A DNA stretch of 51,514 nucleotides, from positions 1 to 51,514 of the forward strand of contig NZ_CAKZYF010000207.1 of assembly GCF_937884665.1 (NCBI RefSeq), in the 5' to 3' direction. Positions 26,753 to 35,730 of the stretch are shown here, piece by piece. The notes beneath the pieces are model-generated. The model was not told the DNA's origin. It saw only the letters and a program-made list of their open reading frames with translations, and searched no databases. Numbering within the stretch: the first letter of the stretch is position 1; each line of letters begins with the position of its first letter. Position numbers and translations under genes: made by a program. Origin of the DNA: an uncultured Allomuricauda sp. Lineage in GTDB: Bacteria; Bacteroidota; Bacteroidia; Flavobacteriales; Flavobacteriaceae.

Positions 26753-28285
26753 ATGAGCACTACCAAAAAAGCAACCAGCGCCTTAGTTTCAGTATTTCAT
26801 AAAGATAGATTAGAACCCGTTGTTAAAAAATTACACGAACTAGGTGTTACGCTTTATTCCACAGGAGGAACCGAAAAATTCATAAAGGACCTGGGCATTC
26901 CCGTAGTCCCTGTTGAGGATGTTACCAGTTACCCTTCCATTCTTGGAGGAAGAGTAAAAACCCTACATCCGAAGGTTTTCGGTGGAATCTTAAATAGGCA
27001 AGACCATGCGGAAGATGTTGCCCAAATGGAAGAATTTGACATTCCACAACTGGATGTTGTGATTGTGGACCTATATCCTTTTGAAAAAACTGTGGCCAGC
27101 GATGCATCTGAGCAGGATATTATTGAGAAAATTGATATCGGAGGGATTTCCTTGATCAGAGCTGCGGCCAAAAACTATAAAGAGGTGCTCTGCGTATCCT
27201 CAATGGAGGATTATGAGGATTTCCTGAATATGATTACCGAAGGGGGCGGCTCCACGTCTTTAGAAGATAGAAAACGCTTCGCAACCAAAGCTTTTAACAT
27301 TTCTTCGCACTATGACTCGGCTATTTTCAAATATTACAACAAGAACCATGAAGAGGCAACACTGAAAATCAGTGAAAAACAGGGAAAAGTCCTTAGGGAT
27401 GGGGAGAATCCCCATCAAAAAGGTTTTTTCTTCGGAGATTTTGAGGCCATGTTCGACAAGTTGCATGGTAAAGAACTCTCCTATAACAATCTCCTGGATG
27501 TAGACGCCGCGGTAAACTTGATGGAGGAATTCCAGGATGATGACCCTACATTCGCCATCCTTAAACACAACAATGCTTGCGGTTTGGCAACACGAAGTAC
27601 CATAAAGCAAGCTTATGTTGACGCCTTGGCGGGAGATCCTATTTCCGCCTTTGGAGGGATTCTGATTTCCAATACAGAAATAGATGTAGCCACATCCCAA
27701 GAAATCCATAAGCTTTTTTGCGAAGTGGTAATCGCCCCGAGTTACAGTCCTGACGCATTGGAGGTGCTTAAAGGCAAGAAAAATCGAATCATTTTAATTC
27801 AAAAAGAAATCGAACTTCCAAAAACGTTGACAAGAACCTGTCTTAACGGAGCACTCGTTCAAGAAAAAGACTTCAAAACGGATAGTGAAAATGACCTAGA
27901 GGCGGTTACCCTTAAAAAGGCAGGTCCTCAGGAAATTGAAGATCTGTTGTTTGCTTCCAAATTGTGTAAACACACCAAAAGTAATACCATTGTGCTGGCC
28001 AAAAACAAACAGCTTTGCGCCAGTGGAACGGGACAGACCTCTCGTGTAGATGCTTTAAACCAGGCCATCCATAAGGCAAAATCGTTCAACTTTGACTTAA
28101 AAGGGGCAGTAATGGCCAGCGATGCCTTCTTTCCATTTCCCGATTGTGTGGAGATTGCCCACAAGGCAGGAATAGGCAGTGTGATACAGCCCGGCGGTTC
28201 AATAAAAGACCAGTTGAGTATCGATTTTTGCAATGAAAATGGCATGGCCATGGTTATGACCGGCACCCGACATTTTAAGCATTAA
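26753..28285 (+). CDS. purH: Bifunctional AICAR transformylase / IMP cyclohydrolase
   Basis: PurH performs the last two steps of IMP synthesis. The N-terminal MGS-like cyclohydrolase domain shows LYSTGGTEKFI, ILGGRVKTLHPKVFGGIL and DIGGISLIRAAAKN. The C-terminal transformylase domain shows RDGENPHQKG, ILKHNNACGLA, SAFGGI and the terminal SDAFFPFPDCVE and IQPGGSIKDQ. The length of 510 aa is normal. The gene precedes the mreB operon by 53 bp. Confidence 0.98.
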   Translation: MSTTKKATSALVSVFHKDRLEPVVKKLHELGVTLYSTGGTEKFIKDLGIPVVPVEDVTSYPSILGGRVKTLHPKVFGGILNRQDHAEDVAQMEEFDIPQLDVVIVDLYPFEKTVASDASEQDIIEKIDIGGISLIRAAAKNYKEVLCVSSMEDYEDFLNMITEGGGSTSLEDRKRFATKAFNISSHYDSAIFKYYNKNHEEATLKISEKQGKVLRDGENPHQKGFFFGDFEAMFDKLHGKELSYNNLLDVDAAVNLMEEFQDDDPTFAILKHNNACGLATRSTIKQAYVDALAGDPISAFGGILISNTEIDVATSQEIHKLFCEVVIAPSYSPDALEVLKGKKNRIILIQKEIELPKTLTRTCLNGALVQEKDFKTDSENDLEAVTLKKAGPQEIEDLLFASKLCKHTKSNTIVLAKNKQLCASGTGQTSRVDALNQAIHKAKSFNFDLKGAVMASDAFFPFPDCVEIAHKAGIGSVIQPGGSIKDQLSIDFCNENGMAMVMTGTRHFKH

Positions 28286-28338
28286 TTTTAGTACTTTAGC
28301 CGAAATTTTTACCGTTAACCAAAAAACTGACGTTCTTT

Positions 28339-29367
28339 ATGGGATTTTTTGATTTCATGACCGAGGAAATTGCGATTGACCTTGGTACTGCAAATACCCT
28401 GATAATTCATTTGGACAAAGTAGTGGTGGACAGCCCTTCCATTGTAGCAAGGGACCGTGTTTCCGGCAAAATAATTGCCGTAGGAAGGGAAGCCAACATG
28501 ATGCAAGGGAAGACCCATGAGAACATCAAGACCATCAGACCGCTTAAGGATGGTGTAATTGCAGATTTTGATGCCTCTGAAAAGATGATCAATATGTTCA
28601 TCAAGAACATTCCTGCATTAAAGAAGAAGTGGTTTCCCCCCGCCCTACGTATGGTCATTTGTATTCCATCCGGAATAACAGAAGTGGAAATGCGCGCCGT
28701 ACGGGAATCCGCAGAGCGCGTGAATGGCAAAGAAGTATACTTGATCCATGAGCCCATGGCCGCTGCCATTGGTATTGGTTTGGATATCATGCAGCCCAAA
28801 GGGAATATGATTGTCGATATAGGAGGTGGGACAACTGAGATAGCGGTAATAGCGTTGGGTGGAATTGTTTGTGATAAATCGGTTAAGATTGCCGGAGATG
28901 TGTTCACCAACGATATCATTTATTATATGCGAACGCAGCACAATCTTTATGTCGGTGAAAGTACTGCAGAAGCCATTAAAATCGAAATTGGTTCTGCAAC
29001 AGAGGATTTAAAATCACCCCCAGAAGATAAATCCATTCAAGGAAGAGACCTGCTTACCGGTAAACCGAAGCAAGTACAAGTTTCCTATCGTGAAATAGCC
29101 AAAGCACTGGATAAAAGTATTTTACGCGTGGAAGATGCCGTAATGGAAACCCTATCCCAAACCCCTCCGGAACTTGCCGCAGATATTTACAATACGGGCA
29201 TTTATCTTGCTGGTGGGGGTTCCATGTTACGGGGATTGGACAGAAGGCTTTCGCAAAAGACAGATTTACCGGTTTATATTGCCGAAGACCCTTTGAGAGC
29301 GGTTGTACGCGGAACGGGAATCGCCCTAAAAAATCTGGAACGCTACAAAAGCATATTGATTAAATAG
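28339..29367 (+). CDS. mreB: Rod shape-determining protein MreB
   Basis: MreB is the bacterial actin that guides elongation-mode peptidoglycan synthesis. Actin-fold phosphate motifs are visible: AIDLGTANTLI at residues of about 12-22, MIVDIGGGTTEIAVI near 160, and GIYLAGGGSMLRGLD near 290. EPMAAAIGIGLDI is also characteristic. At 342 aa it has normal length and leads the mreBCD-mrdA-rodA operon. Confidence 0.98.
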   Translation: MGFFDFMTEEIAIDLGTANTLIIHLDKVVVDSPSIVARDRVSGKIIAVGREANMMQGKTHENIKTIRPLKDGVIADFDASEKMINMFIKNIPALKKKWFPPALRMVICIPSGITEVEMRAVRESAERVNGKEVYLIHEPMAAAIGIGLDIMQPKGNMIVDIGGGTTEIAVIALGGIVCDKSVKIAGDVFTNDIIYYMRTQHNLYVGESTAEAIKIEIGSATEDLKSPPEDKSIQGRDLLTGKPKQVQVSYREIAKALDKSILRVEDAVMETLSQTPPELAADIYNTGIYLAGGGSMLRGLDRRLSQKTDLPVYIAEDPLRAVVRGTGIALKNLERYKSILIK

Positions 29368-29430
29368 ACGCACACTGAATATTTGTGCGGGAAGACAGGA
29401 GTCCCGCAAGCTTTCTAACCCAACGATTGC

Positions 29431-30249
29431 ATGCAACGCATCATCAATTTAATTCTTAACTATAGAAATACGTTTCTCTATGGTTTTTTGGCGTTGATTT
29501 CCTTAATACTCACCATTCGTTCACATTCGTATCATCAATCGAGATTCTTCAACTCTTCAAAATGGGTAACTGGAAAAGTATACGGCACCGCGGCAAGCAT
29601 TTCTGAATACTTCTCATTAAAAGAAGAAAACCAAATATTGGTCGAAGAAAATGAACGCTTACGAAAGTTACTTTTCAATACATCCACAGAAAATCAAAAA
29701 CTCGCGTTGGACTCCACGGAATTGCGGTACACGGTAACAAATGCCTCGGTAATCAAAAACAGTTTTTCATCACCCAGAAATTATCTAACCATCAACAAAG
29801 GAAAAAATGATGAAGTGGCACAGGACATGGGCGTTATCACTACTAAAGGAATACTGGGTATTGTTGAGAACACATCTTCTAACTTCTCAACGGTTCAAAG
29901 TGTACTGAACACAAAATCAAACATAAACGCAAAAATCAAAAACACAGATTATTTTGGTTCATTGGTTTGGGATGCCCGGGATTACAGAACGGTTCAACTT
30001 GTTGATATTCCCAGATTGGTGCCCATTGTAGTGGGTGACACGATTGTTACCGGAGCAATGTCCAGTATTTTTCCAGAGAACATTCCCATTGGTGTCATCC
30101 AGAAGTATGATTTAAATGACTCCAAAAGTTTTTACAATATTGAGGTTGAGCTATTTAATGATATGGCCAATGTAAAAAATGTCTATTTGGTTAAGAACAA
30201 AAACAAGGAAGAAATAAAGGAATTGGAAGCGTTGACCACAGATGAATAA
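29431..30249 (+). CDS. mreC: Rod shape-determining protein MreC
   Basis: MreC is a bitopic inner-membrane protein that links the Rod complex to PBP2. One transmembrane helix lies at about residues 14-30. It is followed by a coiled-coil stretch (LKEENQILVEENERLRKLL, about 65-84) and the MreC beta-domain, with GILGIVENTSSNFSTVQSVL near 143 and the terminal VGDTIVTGAMSSIFPENIPIG near 215. It overlaps mreD by 8 bp. Confidence 0.95.
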   Translation: MQRIINLILNYRNTFLYGFLALISLILTIRSHSYHQSRFFNSSKWVTGKVYGTAASISEYFSLKEENQILVEENERLRKLLFNTSTENQKLALDSTELRYTVTNASVIKNSFSSPRNYLTINKGKNDEVAQDMGVITTKGILGIVENTSSNFSTVQSVLNTKSNINAKIKNTDYFGSLVWDARDYRTVQLVDIPRLVPIVVGDTIVTGAMSSIFPENIPIGVIQKYDLNDSKSFYNIEVELFNDMANVKNVYLVKNKNKEEIKELEALTTDE

Positions 30250-30748
30250 TGTTGTTGTCTTAAATATTCTACGATTTGTCTTACTTGTACTGACCCAAGT
30301 CCTGATTTTCAATACCCTTAATTTTCTCGGACTTATAAATCCCATGGTGTATGTGATTTTTTTGTACTGGTATCCCATAAAGGGGGATAGGGCCGTTTTT
30401 TTGATCACAGCGTTTTTCTTGGGACTTATTGTCGACGTTTTTTCTGATACCTTGGCATTACATGCCTTAGCTACCCTGACCGCAGCCTTTATACGACCTT
30501 TGATCATGCGGTTTTGTTTTGGAGTAAACTACGAGTTCCAAAACTTTAGTTTCAAAAACACAACGAAGGTCCAGCGCCTCACCTTTTTAGGCTTATTGGT
30601 TTTGGTACATCATCTTGTATTCTTTTTCCTTGAAATTTTAAGTTTATCACATATCCTTTTAATTTTGAAGAAAATTGTAACTACAAGTTTGGTCACGTTT
30701 TTCTTATGTGCCATGTTTAGTTCACTTTTTAGTCCCAAAAGCGAATAA
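30242..30748 (+). CDS. mreD: Rod shape-determining protein MreD
   Basis: MreD is the small multi-pass membrane subunit of the Rod complex. The 168-aa protein has about five hydrophobic helices, with the family-like stretch FLGLIVDVFSDTLALHALA in the middle. The overlap with mreC and the following mrdA support the assignment. Confidence 0.9.
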   Translation: MNNVVVLNILRFVLLVLTQVLIFNTLNFLGLINPMVYVIFLYWYPIKGDRAVFLITAFFLGLIVDVFSDTLALHALATLTAAFIRPLIMRFCFGVNYEFQNFSFKNTTKVQRLTFLGLLVLVHHLVFFFLEILSLSHILLILKKIVTTSLVTFFLCAMFSSLFSPKSE

Positions 30749-30801
30749 AACCGAAGTATATCCGTTAGGAAAATATACGGTTGCCCAATTAGTTCTGACG
30801 T

Positions 30802-32667
30802 ATGAAAAAACTGTTACTATCTTCAGTGGTTGTTGTTATCGGCTTTACTTTTATCAGCCGTCTTACCTATTTACAACTTTTGAGTTTCTCTCCAGATCAA
30901 ACTTTGGATGATCCCGCCATCAAGGCCATCTATGACTACCCGGAACGGGGCTATATCTATGATAGAAACGGTGAGTTGCTGGTGGGCAATCAACCGGCCT
31001 ACGATGTAATGGTCATTCCTAGGGAGGTAAAACCCTTAGATACTTTGGAATTTTGTAAGCTTCTGGGTATTGAAAAAGAGGCATTCATTTCCAAAATGAA
31101 AAAGGCGAAAACCTATTCCCCAAGATTACCGTCAGTTCTTGTGCCGCAACTTTCGAAAGAGGACTATGCTGGACTACAGGAAAAAATGCGGCATTTTGAA
31201 GGTTTTTACATTCAGAAAAGGTCTTTGCGCTACTACGCCACAGACAGTGGCGCCAATGTTCTGGGATACATCAGTGAAGTCAACGAAAGGGATTTACAGA
31301 ACAATCCTTATTATGTTGCTGGGGAGTTAAAAGGTCGCACGGGCATAGAGAAGCAATATGAAGAAGTACTTCGAGGGAGAAAGGGAATACAGTACATTCA
31401 GAAAGACCGTTTCAATCGGGATATCGGTCCGTACAAAGGGGGGAAACTGGATACACTCCCCAAACAGGGAAGAGAAATACGAATAACCCTCGACAAAAAA
31501 CTCCAGGAATATGGTGAACGACTCATGCATGGCAAAAGAGGAGGAATTGTCGCCATAGAACCAAAAAGTGGAGAAATCTTAGCAATGATTTCAGGACCTA
31601 CCTACGATCCATCCCTTTTGGTAGGAAGGAAACGATCACGGAATTACACAAAACTGCATTACGATACCATATCCAAGCCCACTTGGGACAGGTCCATTTT
31701 GGCAGAACCTTCCCCAGGGTCGCCATTTAAAACGTTGAATGCGCTCGTGGCCCTGCAAGAGGGGGTAATAGACACTTCTACCAAATTTAGGTGCTACAAC
31801 GGTTTTTATGTGGGCAGTACCAAAAGAGGGTGCCACTGTGGCGGGGGTGTCCGTGATATGAATTCAGGTATCTTCAAATCATGCAATGCATATTTTGCCG
31901 GGACCTTCAGAAAGATTTACAATAAATATCCCACCACGGATGAAGGCATGGATGTTTGGGAAGGACACATGAAAAGTTTCGGTTTGGGGGGATATCTGGG
32001 CACGGACCTGCCAACAGGAAGACCCGGAAGAATTCCGGACAAAACCTATTATGACCGGGCTTATGGAGATAACAGATGGTCCTCTTCCTTCATTATCTCC
32101 AATTCCATAGGCCAAGGCGAAGTAGCGGCGACCCCGCTACAATTGGCCAATATGACCGCAGCCATAGCCAATCGCGGTTATTTTTACACCCCACATATCA
32201 TTAAAAACATCAGTAACGAAAATATTGACCCAAGATTTACAGAACCACGCTACACCACCATAGATCGGGAACATTTTGATCCTGAAGTGGAAGGTATGGC
32301 CAATGTGTATAAATATGGTACCGCACGTTGGTTGCAGATCCCGGAAATAGAAATCGCGGGTAAAACCGGTACTGTTGAAAATTTTGTCCGCATCGACGGT
32401 GAGCGCATGCAATTGACCGACCACTCCGTTTTTGTCGCCTTTGCACCTGTTGAAAATCCTAAGATAGCATTGGCCGTCTATATTGAAAACGGCTACTATG
32501 GAGCCCGATATGCCGGGCATATTGCATCGCTGTTGATAGAAAAGTATATCAAAGGAGAAATTACGAGAACCGATTTGGAAAAGAGAATGTTGGAGAAAAC
32601 GCTTGAACACGAATATGCCAAACCCTATAGCGGGGAACCTTTCAAGATAAACGAATATGTCTGGTAG
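30802..32667 (+). CDS. mrdA: Penicillin-binding protein 2 (elongation transpeptidase)
   Basis: PBP2 cross-links peptidoglycan during elongation with RodA. An N-terminal transmembrane anchor (about residues 3-22) is followed by the pedestal domain (RGYIYDRNGELLVGN near 50; GYISEVNERDLQNNPYY near 155). In the transpeptidase domain the active-site SxxK is within PSPGSPFKTLNAL near residue 307. The KTG motif is in EIAGKTGTVENF near 518. It overlaps rodA by 11 bp. Confidence 0.96.
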   Translation: MKKLLLSSVVVVIGFTFISRLTYLQLLSFSPDQTLDDPAIKAIYDYPERGYIYDRNGELLVGNQPAYDVMVIPREVKPLDTLEFCKLLGIEKEAFISKMKKAKTYSPRLPSVLVPQLSKEDYAGLQEKMRHFEGFYIQKRSLRYYATDSGANVLGYISEVNERDLQNNPYYVAGELKGRTGIEKQYEEVLRGRKGIQYIQKDRFNRDIGPYKGGKLDTLPKQGREIRITLDKKLQEYGERLMHGKRGGIVAIEPKSGEILAMISGPTYDPSLLVGRKRSRNYTKLHYDTISKPTWDRSILAEPSPGSPFKTLNALVALQEGVIDTSTKFRCYNGFYVGSTKRGCHCGGGVRDMNSGIFKSCNAYFAGTFRKIYNKYPTTDEGMDVWEGHMKSFGLGGYLGTDLPTGRPGRIPDKTYYDRAYGDNRWSSSFIISNSIGQGEVAATPLQLANMTAAIANRGYFYTPHIIKNISNENIDPRFTEPRYTTIDREHFDPEVEGMANVYKYGTARWLQIPEIEIAGKTGTVENFVRIDGERMQLTDHSVFVAFAPVENPKIALAVYIENGYYGARYAGHIASLLIEKYIKGEITRTDLEKRMLEKTLEHEYAKPYSGEPFKINEYVW

Positions 32668-33940
32668 AGGTCTGGTCAAAAGAATAGATTGGTTCACTGT
32701 TTTTTTATATGGTCTTTTGGTTTTTATCGGATGGATAAACATTTATTCCACCACACTTACCGACCCAGATGCCTCTATTTTCAATTTTTCCACGTCTTAC
32801 GGAAAACAGTTGTTTTTCATCATTGCCTCCTTGGCGGTCATTGTTTTGGTGCTCTTTGTGGAATCCAACTTTTTTGAGCGCTTTGCCCCTATTTTTTATG
32901 TGGGTTGTTTGGTGCTTTTAGTGGGTCTTTTCCCTTTTGGCAAAACGATTGCCGGAGCTACTTCGTGGTATGATTTGGGCTTTTTCAATCTGCAGCCTTC
33001 TGAGTTGGCCAAAGTGGCCACGGCACTTGCCCTGGCAAAATATCTTAGTGATATTCAAACCGATATAAAAAATAGAAAGTACCAGTTATATGCGCTATTG
33101 ATTATATTATTGCCTGCATTACTGGTTCTGCCACAGCCAGACCCGGGTAGTGCGCTCATCTATTTTTCACTCTTTTTTGTGCTTTTTAGGGAGGGCTTCC
33201 CGCTGTACTATCTTGGAATTTTGCTTGTAATGATAGTACTCTTTGCCACTACCCTCATGTTTGGTACTGTTTGGGTGTCCATCGCATTGGGCATACTTAC
33301 TGTTCTCGTCTTCGTTTTCAAACGAAAAACTGCCAAAATCCCCCTATTGCCCTTAGTTGTAACACTAATAACATCTGTCTTGTTTTCTTTGTCTGTTGGA
33401 TTTGTATTTGACAACGTTTTTGAACAACGCCATAGGGACCGTTTCGCACTTTGGTTGAGTCTTGAAAAAGATGAAAGGAAACTCGAGGAAATTCGGAAAA
33501 CCATTGGCTACAATACCTATCAATCAGAAAAAGCCATCGAGTCCGGAGGGTTTTTTGGAAAAGGTTTTTTGGAAGGTACGCGGACCAAGGGAGATTTTGT
33601 GCCGGAACAACACACGGATTATATTTTCAGCTCAGTAGGAGAGGAATGGGGCTTTATGGGCACTACCACCGTGATCGTAATTTTTTCCATTTTCTTTCTT
33701 CGTCTTATTTATGTGGCCGAACGGCAAAAGAGCGATTTTAGCCGCATGTATGGTTATGGGGTTATCTCCATTCTACTTTTTCATTATTTCATCAACATAG
33801 GGATGGTCATTGGACTGCTGCCCACCATTGGGATTCCCTTGCCTTTTTTTAGTTATGGCGGTTCCGGACTCATGTTCTTTACCTTGTTGCTGTTCGTTTT
33901 TTTAAAATTAGATTCAAATCGACTGCGGGACGGGCTTTAA
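32657..33940 (+). CDS. rodA: Peptidoglycan glycosyltransferase RodA
   Basis: RodA is a SEDS-family glycan polymerase partnered with PBP2. Ten or so transmembrane helices are visible. Family motifs include GATSWYDLGFFNLQPSELAK near residue 100, PQPDPGSALIY near 158, GGFFGKGFLEGTRTKGDFVPE near 295 with the following HTDYIFSSVGEEWGF, and the terminal GIPLPFFSYGGSGLM. It is the last gene of the operon. Its stop overlaps, tail-to-tail, the stop of the nuclease gene on the other strand. Confidence 0.96.
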   Translation: MSGRGLVKRIDWFTVFLYGLLVFIGWINIYSTTLTDPDASIFNFSTSYGKQLFFIIASLAVIVLVLFVESNFFERFAPIFYVGCLVLLVGLFPFGKTIAGATSWYDLGFFNLQPSELAKVATALALAKYLSDIQTDIKNRKYQLYALLIILLPALLVLPQPDPGSALIYFSLFFVLFREGFPLYYLGILLVMIVLFATTLMFGTVWVSIALGILTVLVFVFKRKTAKIPLLPLVVTLITSVLFSLSVGFVFDNVFEQRHRDRFALWLSLEKDERKLEEIRKTIGYNTYQSEKAIESGGFFGKGFLEGTRTKGDFVPEQHTDYIFSSVGEEWGFMGTTTVIVIFSIFFLRLIYVAERQKSDFSRMYGYGVISILLFHYFINIGMVIGLLPTIGIPLPFFSYGGSGLMFFTLLLFVFLKLDSNRLRDGL

Positions 33941-34743
33941 AGTTTCCAAGCCGCTGCATTGACCTTAGCTTCGATTTCATTTTGCCATTCTTCGGATTTT
34001 TGGGCAAAAAAATCGAGATTTGTCCTTTCTTCCAACTCATCCACGGTCACAATAAAATCACTTAAAGGTAAATTGCTCGCTTGGTTTGGGATTAGGAACG
34101 ATATCACTTGAACCGCTTCGGCACCATCCGTATTTCGAAATACCACTTTGTAAAAAGCCTGGGGCACATCAACATCTTCTTGCCCAATTTCCCTAAGGCC
34201 CTTTTCCAAAACCCCTCCGGTGATCACACCTAAATCACCATACGTTTTACACCAATACCGCACCTGTTGCTCCAGTCGATTCCATACCCCGGCATTGAAG
34301 TCTCGGTCCTGTGGGCTAATGTTGCTGGTATAAAAGGTTTCGTTGTAGGCTTGTTCAGAAAACCTACGGTCCCCTGCTGGGCAAAGATGACCTCTATCAT
34401 AACCTGAACCTCTGTAATTACGCCAGTCCGCAGATTTTGATTTTACTTCGGGGTCTTCTATAAAGTAAGGTCTTTTTCTATCATCATTTGTTAGGTGCTC
34501 TCTGTGAAGAGGATAGGCCACCCATTCTGCTTGTTCATGCGGTTCGCTGTAGGATAAGGTATAATATTCGTGCGTTACAATATTGCCATAGGTAGAGCTT
34601 GGCAGTAAATCAAGTTCTAAAACCTCTGAATTTTCCCCTTCTCCTTCTTTAGAATACGTAGCTGGCGTATAAAAATTCTCAAAAAGCCAAAAGCCTACGA
34701 TACAAAGGGTGATTAGGAGGGTATAAACCATTCTTTTGCTCAT
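33937..34743 (-). CDS. DNA/RNA non-specific endonuclease, membrane-anchored or secreted
   Basis: A hydrophobic N-terminal segment (about residues 5-22) suggests a signal anchor or signal peptide. The nuclease domain carries the beta-beta-alpha-metal motif GYDRGHLCPAGDR (general-base His in DRGH) and the metal-ligand region TSNISPQDRDFNAGVWNRLE. It probably degrades extracellular or periplasmic nucleic acid for nutrient scavenging. No immunity protein gene is adjacent, which argues against a toxin. It faces rodA tail-to-tail, with a 4-bp overlap. Confidence 0.92.
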   Translation of the reverse strand: MSKRMVYTLLITLCIVGFWLFENFYTPATYSKEGEGENSEVLELDLLPSSTYGNIVTHEYYTLSYSEPHEQAEWVAYPLHREHLTNDDRKRPYFIEDPEVKSKSADWRNYRGSGYDRGHLCPAGDRRFSEQAYNETFYTSNISPQDRDFNAGVWNRLEQQVRYWCKTYGDLGVITGGVLEKGLREIGQEDVDVPQAFYKVVFRNTDGAEAVQVISFLIPNQASNLPLSDFIVTVDELEERTNLDFFAQKSEEWQNEIEAKVNAAAWKL

Positions 34744-34840
34744 GGGTGCAAAGTAGGCAAATGAAATGGATTTAAATACATGCTAAAGTAAAGCGCTGTA
34801 CTAATCTTTAGACCGCTTAAAATAGGTATCAATTTTATAC

Positions 34841-35010
34841 TTGCACTTATTGGTCACATATAACGGTCAGTTAAGGTTTTAAAGTTACCGTTTTTCAGAT
34901 AAGAACTGGCGTTAGCAGTTCCGATTGGATTCGTTTAAGCCTGCCCTGAGCAAAGTCGAAGGGTAGTCGAATCCGCTGTAATTGCTGTCATACATTGTTG
35001 TGCATAGTAC
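34841..35010 (-). repeat. Composite 3'-end element, copy 2, with nested hairpins
   Basis: This copy shares three ordered blocks with 1003-1223: TTGCACTTAT (34841-34850), GAACTGGCG (34903-34911) and cattgttgtgcatagtac (34993-35010). Within it an imperfect inverted repeat TAACGGTCAGTT (34861-34872) / AACTGGCGTTA (34904-34914) has one unpaired base, reminiscent of an integron attC stem. A second long hairpin (34914-34986) has AGCA/TGCT at its base and GGATTCG/CGAATCC higher up, with a central CCCTGAGCAAAGTCGAAGGG. The right edge falls one base before the stop codon of the orphan gene. No integrase is present. Confidence 0.55.
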
Positions 35011-35011
35011 T

Positions 35012-35506
35012 TTATTCATTTTCTATTCCGTCAATTCTTGATACAATATGCTCTGTTTTCGGTTTTCTGTTGTCAATCAGTCGCCAAAATTCATTGTATT
35101 CCGATTTGCTTGAATTGGTTGGTATTATTTGCAATTCCGTTTGATTTTTAAATAGGATAGTCAGTCCGCCAACTTTGTCTATTTCTATTTTTGAAACGAT
35201 TAGGTTATCAGATTTTATTATGGCTTCTAATTTTTCGTCTCTTAGATTTCCAGTTTCATAAACAAAGTCTAGTTCAGATTGGTTTTCAGAGTTTGGTTCA
35301 AACAAGTCACGACTGCCAACTAAAATATTCCCTTCATTTATTATTCTCCAATCCGTCTGGATGTGAAGTCCAAATTCTCCAATATTTTGATTTTTATCAT
35401 TAGCCTTAAATCCAAATTTTAGACATTCCATATTTGAACTTCTGCTCGTTTGAGTGAGATTCAATCCGATTAATTCTTGAATTTTATTTTTCCTTTGGTC
35501 AGTCAT
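35012..35506 (-). CDS. Hypothetical protein (164 aa), orphan cassette gene
   Basis: I start at the ATG giving MTDQRKNKIQELIG. A TTG five codons upstream is possible, but it sits at the edge of the dispersed repeat. The protein is soluble and polar, without signal peptide, membrane helix or recognised motif. It looks like a single alpha/beta domain of the kind seen in many immunity or orphan Bacteroidota proteins (IQTDWRIINEGNILVGSRDLF; LTILFKNQTELQIIP). Base composition is AT-rich. It is bounded by copy C of the ~100-bp repeat at its 5' side and by the composite element at its 3' side. Function is unknown. Confidence 0.7.
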   Translation of the reverse strand: MTDQRKNKIQELIGLNLTQTSRSSNMECLKFGFKANDKNQNIGEFGLHIQTDWRIINEGNILVGSRDLFEPNSENQSELDFVYETGNLRDEKLEAIIKSDNLIVSKIEIDKVGGLTILFKNQTELQIIPTNSSKSEYNEFWRLIDNRKPKTEHIVSRIDGIENE

Positions 35507-35518
35507 TCGTATTATGGA

Positions 35519-35619
35519 CAACGAAATAAGATATGATTCGTTTTAATGAACGATATCTTCCGGTAAGTGAAGTTCAAAAATTTCTGTTAAAAATGCCCCG
35601 GGTAATTGATAGATGGTCA
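35519..35619 (-). repeat. Dispersed ~100-bp repeat, copy C
   Basis: The left half (CGAAATAAGATATGATTCG, then TTTTAATGAACGATATCTTCCG) matches copies A and B closely. The right half is more diverged (TTTCTGTTAAAAATG, GGTAATTGATAGAT). It lies immediately upstream of the 164-aa orphan gene. Two short tandem GAATTGACGTATC-like units follow at about 35624-35651. Confidence 0.68.
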
Positions 35620-35682
35620 CTATGAATTGACGTATCTAGATTGACGTATCCAGGGGTAAAAAAACGAAAGGGTTTAAAAACA

Positions 35683-35708
35683 AAAACCGACCTCAAAAGG
35701 TCGGTTTT
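35683..35708 (-). terminator. Terminator of the tail-specific protease gene
   Basis: A perfect 11-bp stem (AAAACCGACCT / AGGTCGGTTTT) with a CAAA loop lies 22 bp after the protease stop codon. On the minus strand the T-rich right arm continues into TGTTTTT. It is symmetrical enough to act on both strands. Confidence 0.85.
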
Positions 35709-35730
35709 CTTTAGGGTCTTATCGTGGACT

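Noticed and set aside
32137..32742. A 201-codon minus-strand frame across mrdA and rodA
   Set aside because: It is antisense to conserved PBP2 coding sequence containing the KTG motif. The translated sequence looks like a shadow frame.
33937..34743. The nuclease as a secreted toxin of a polymorphic system
   Set aside because: It has a plain signal anchor, no delivery domain and no neighbouring immunity gene, so a housekeeping or nutritional nuclease is simpler.
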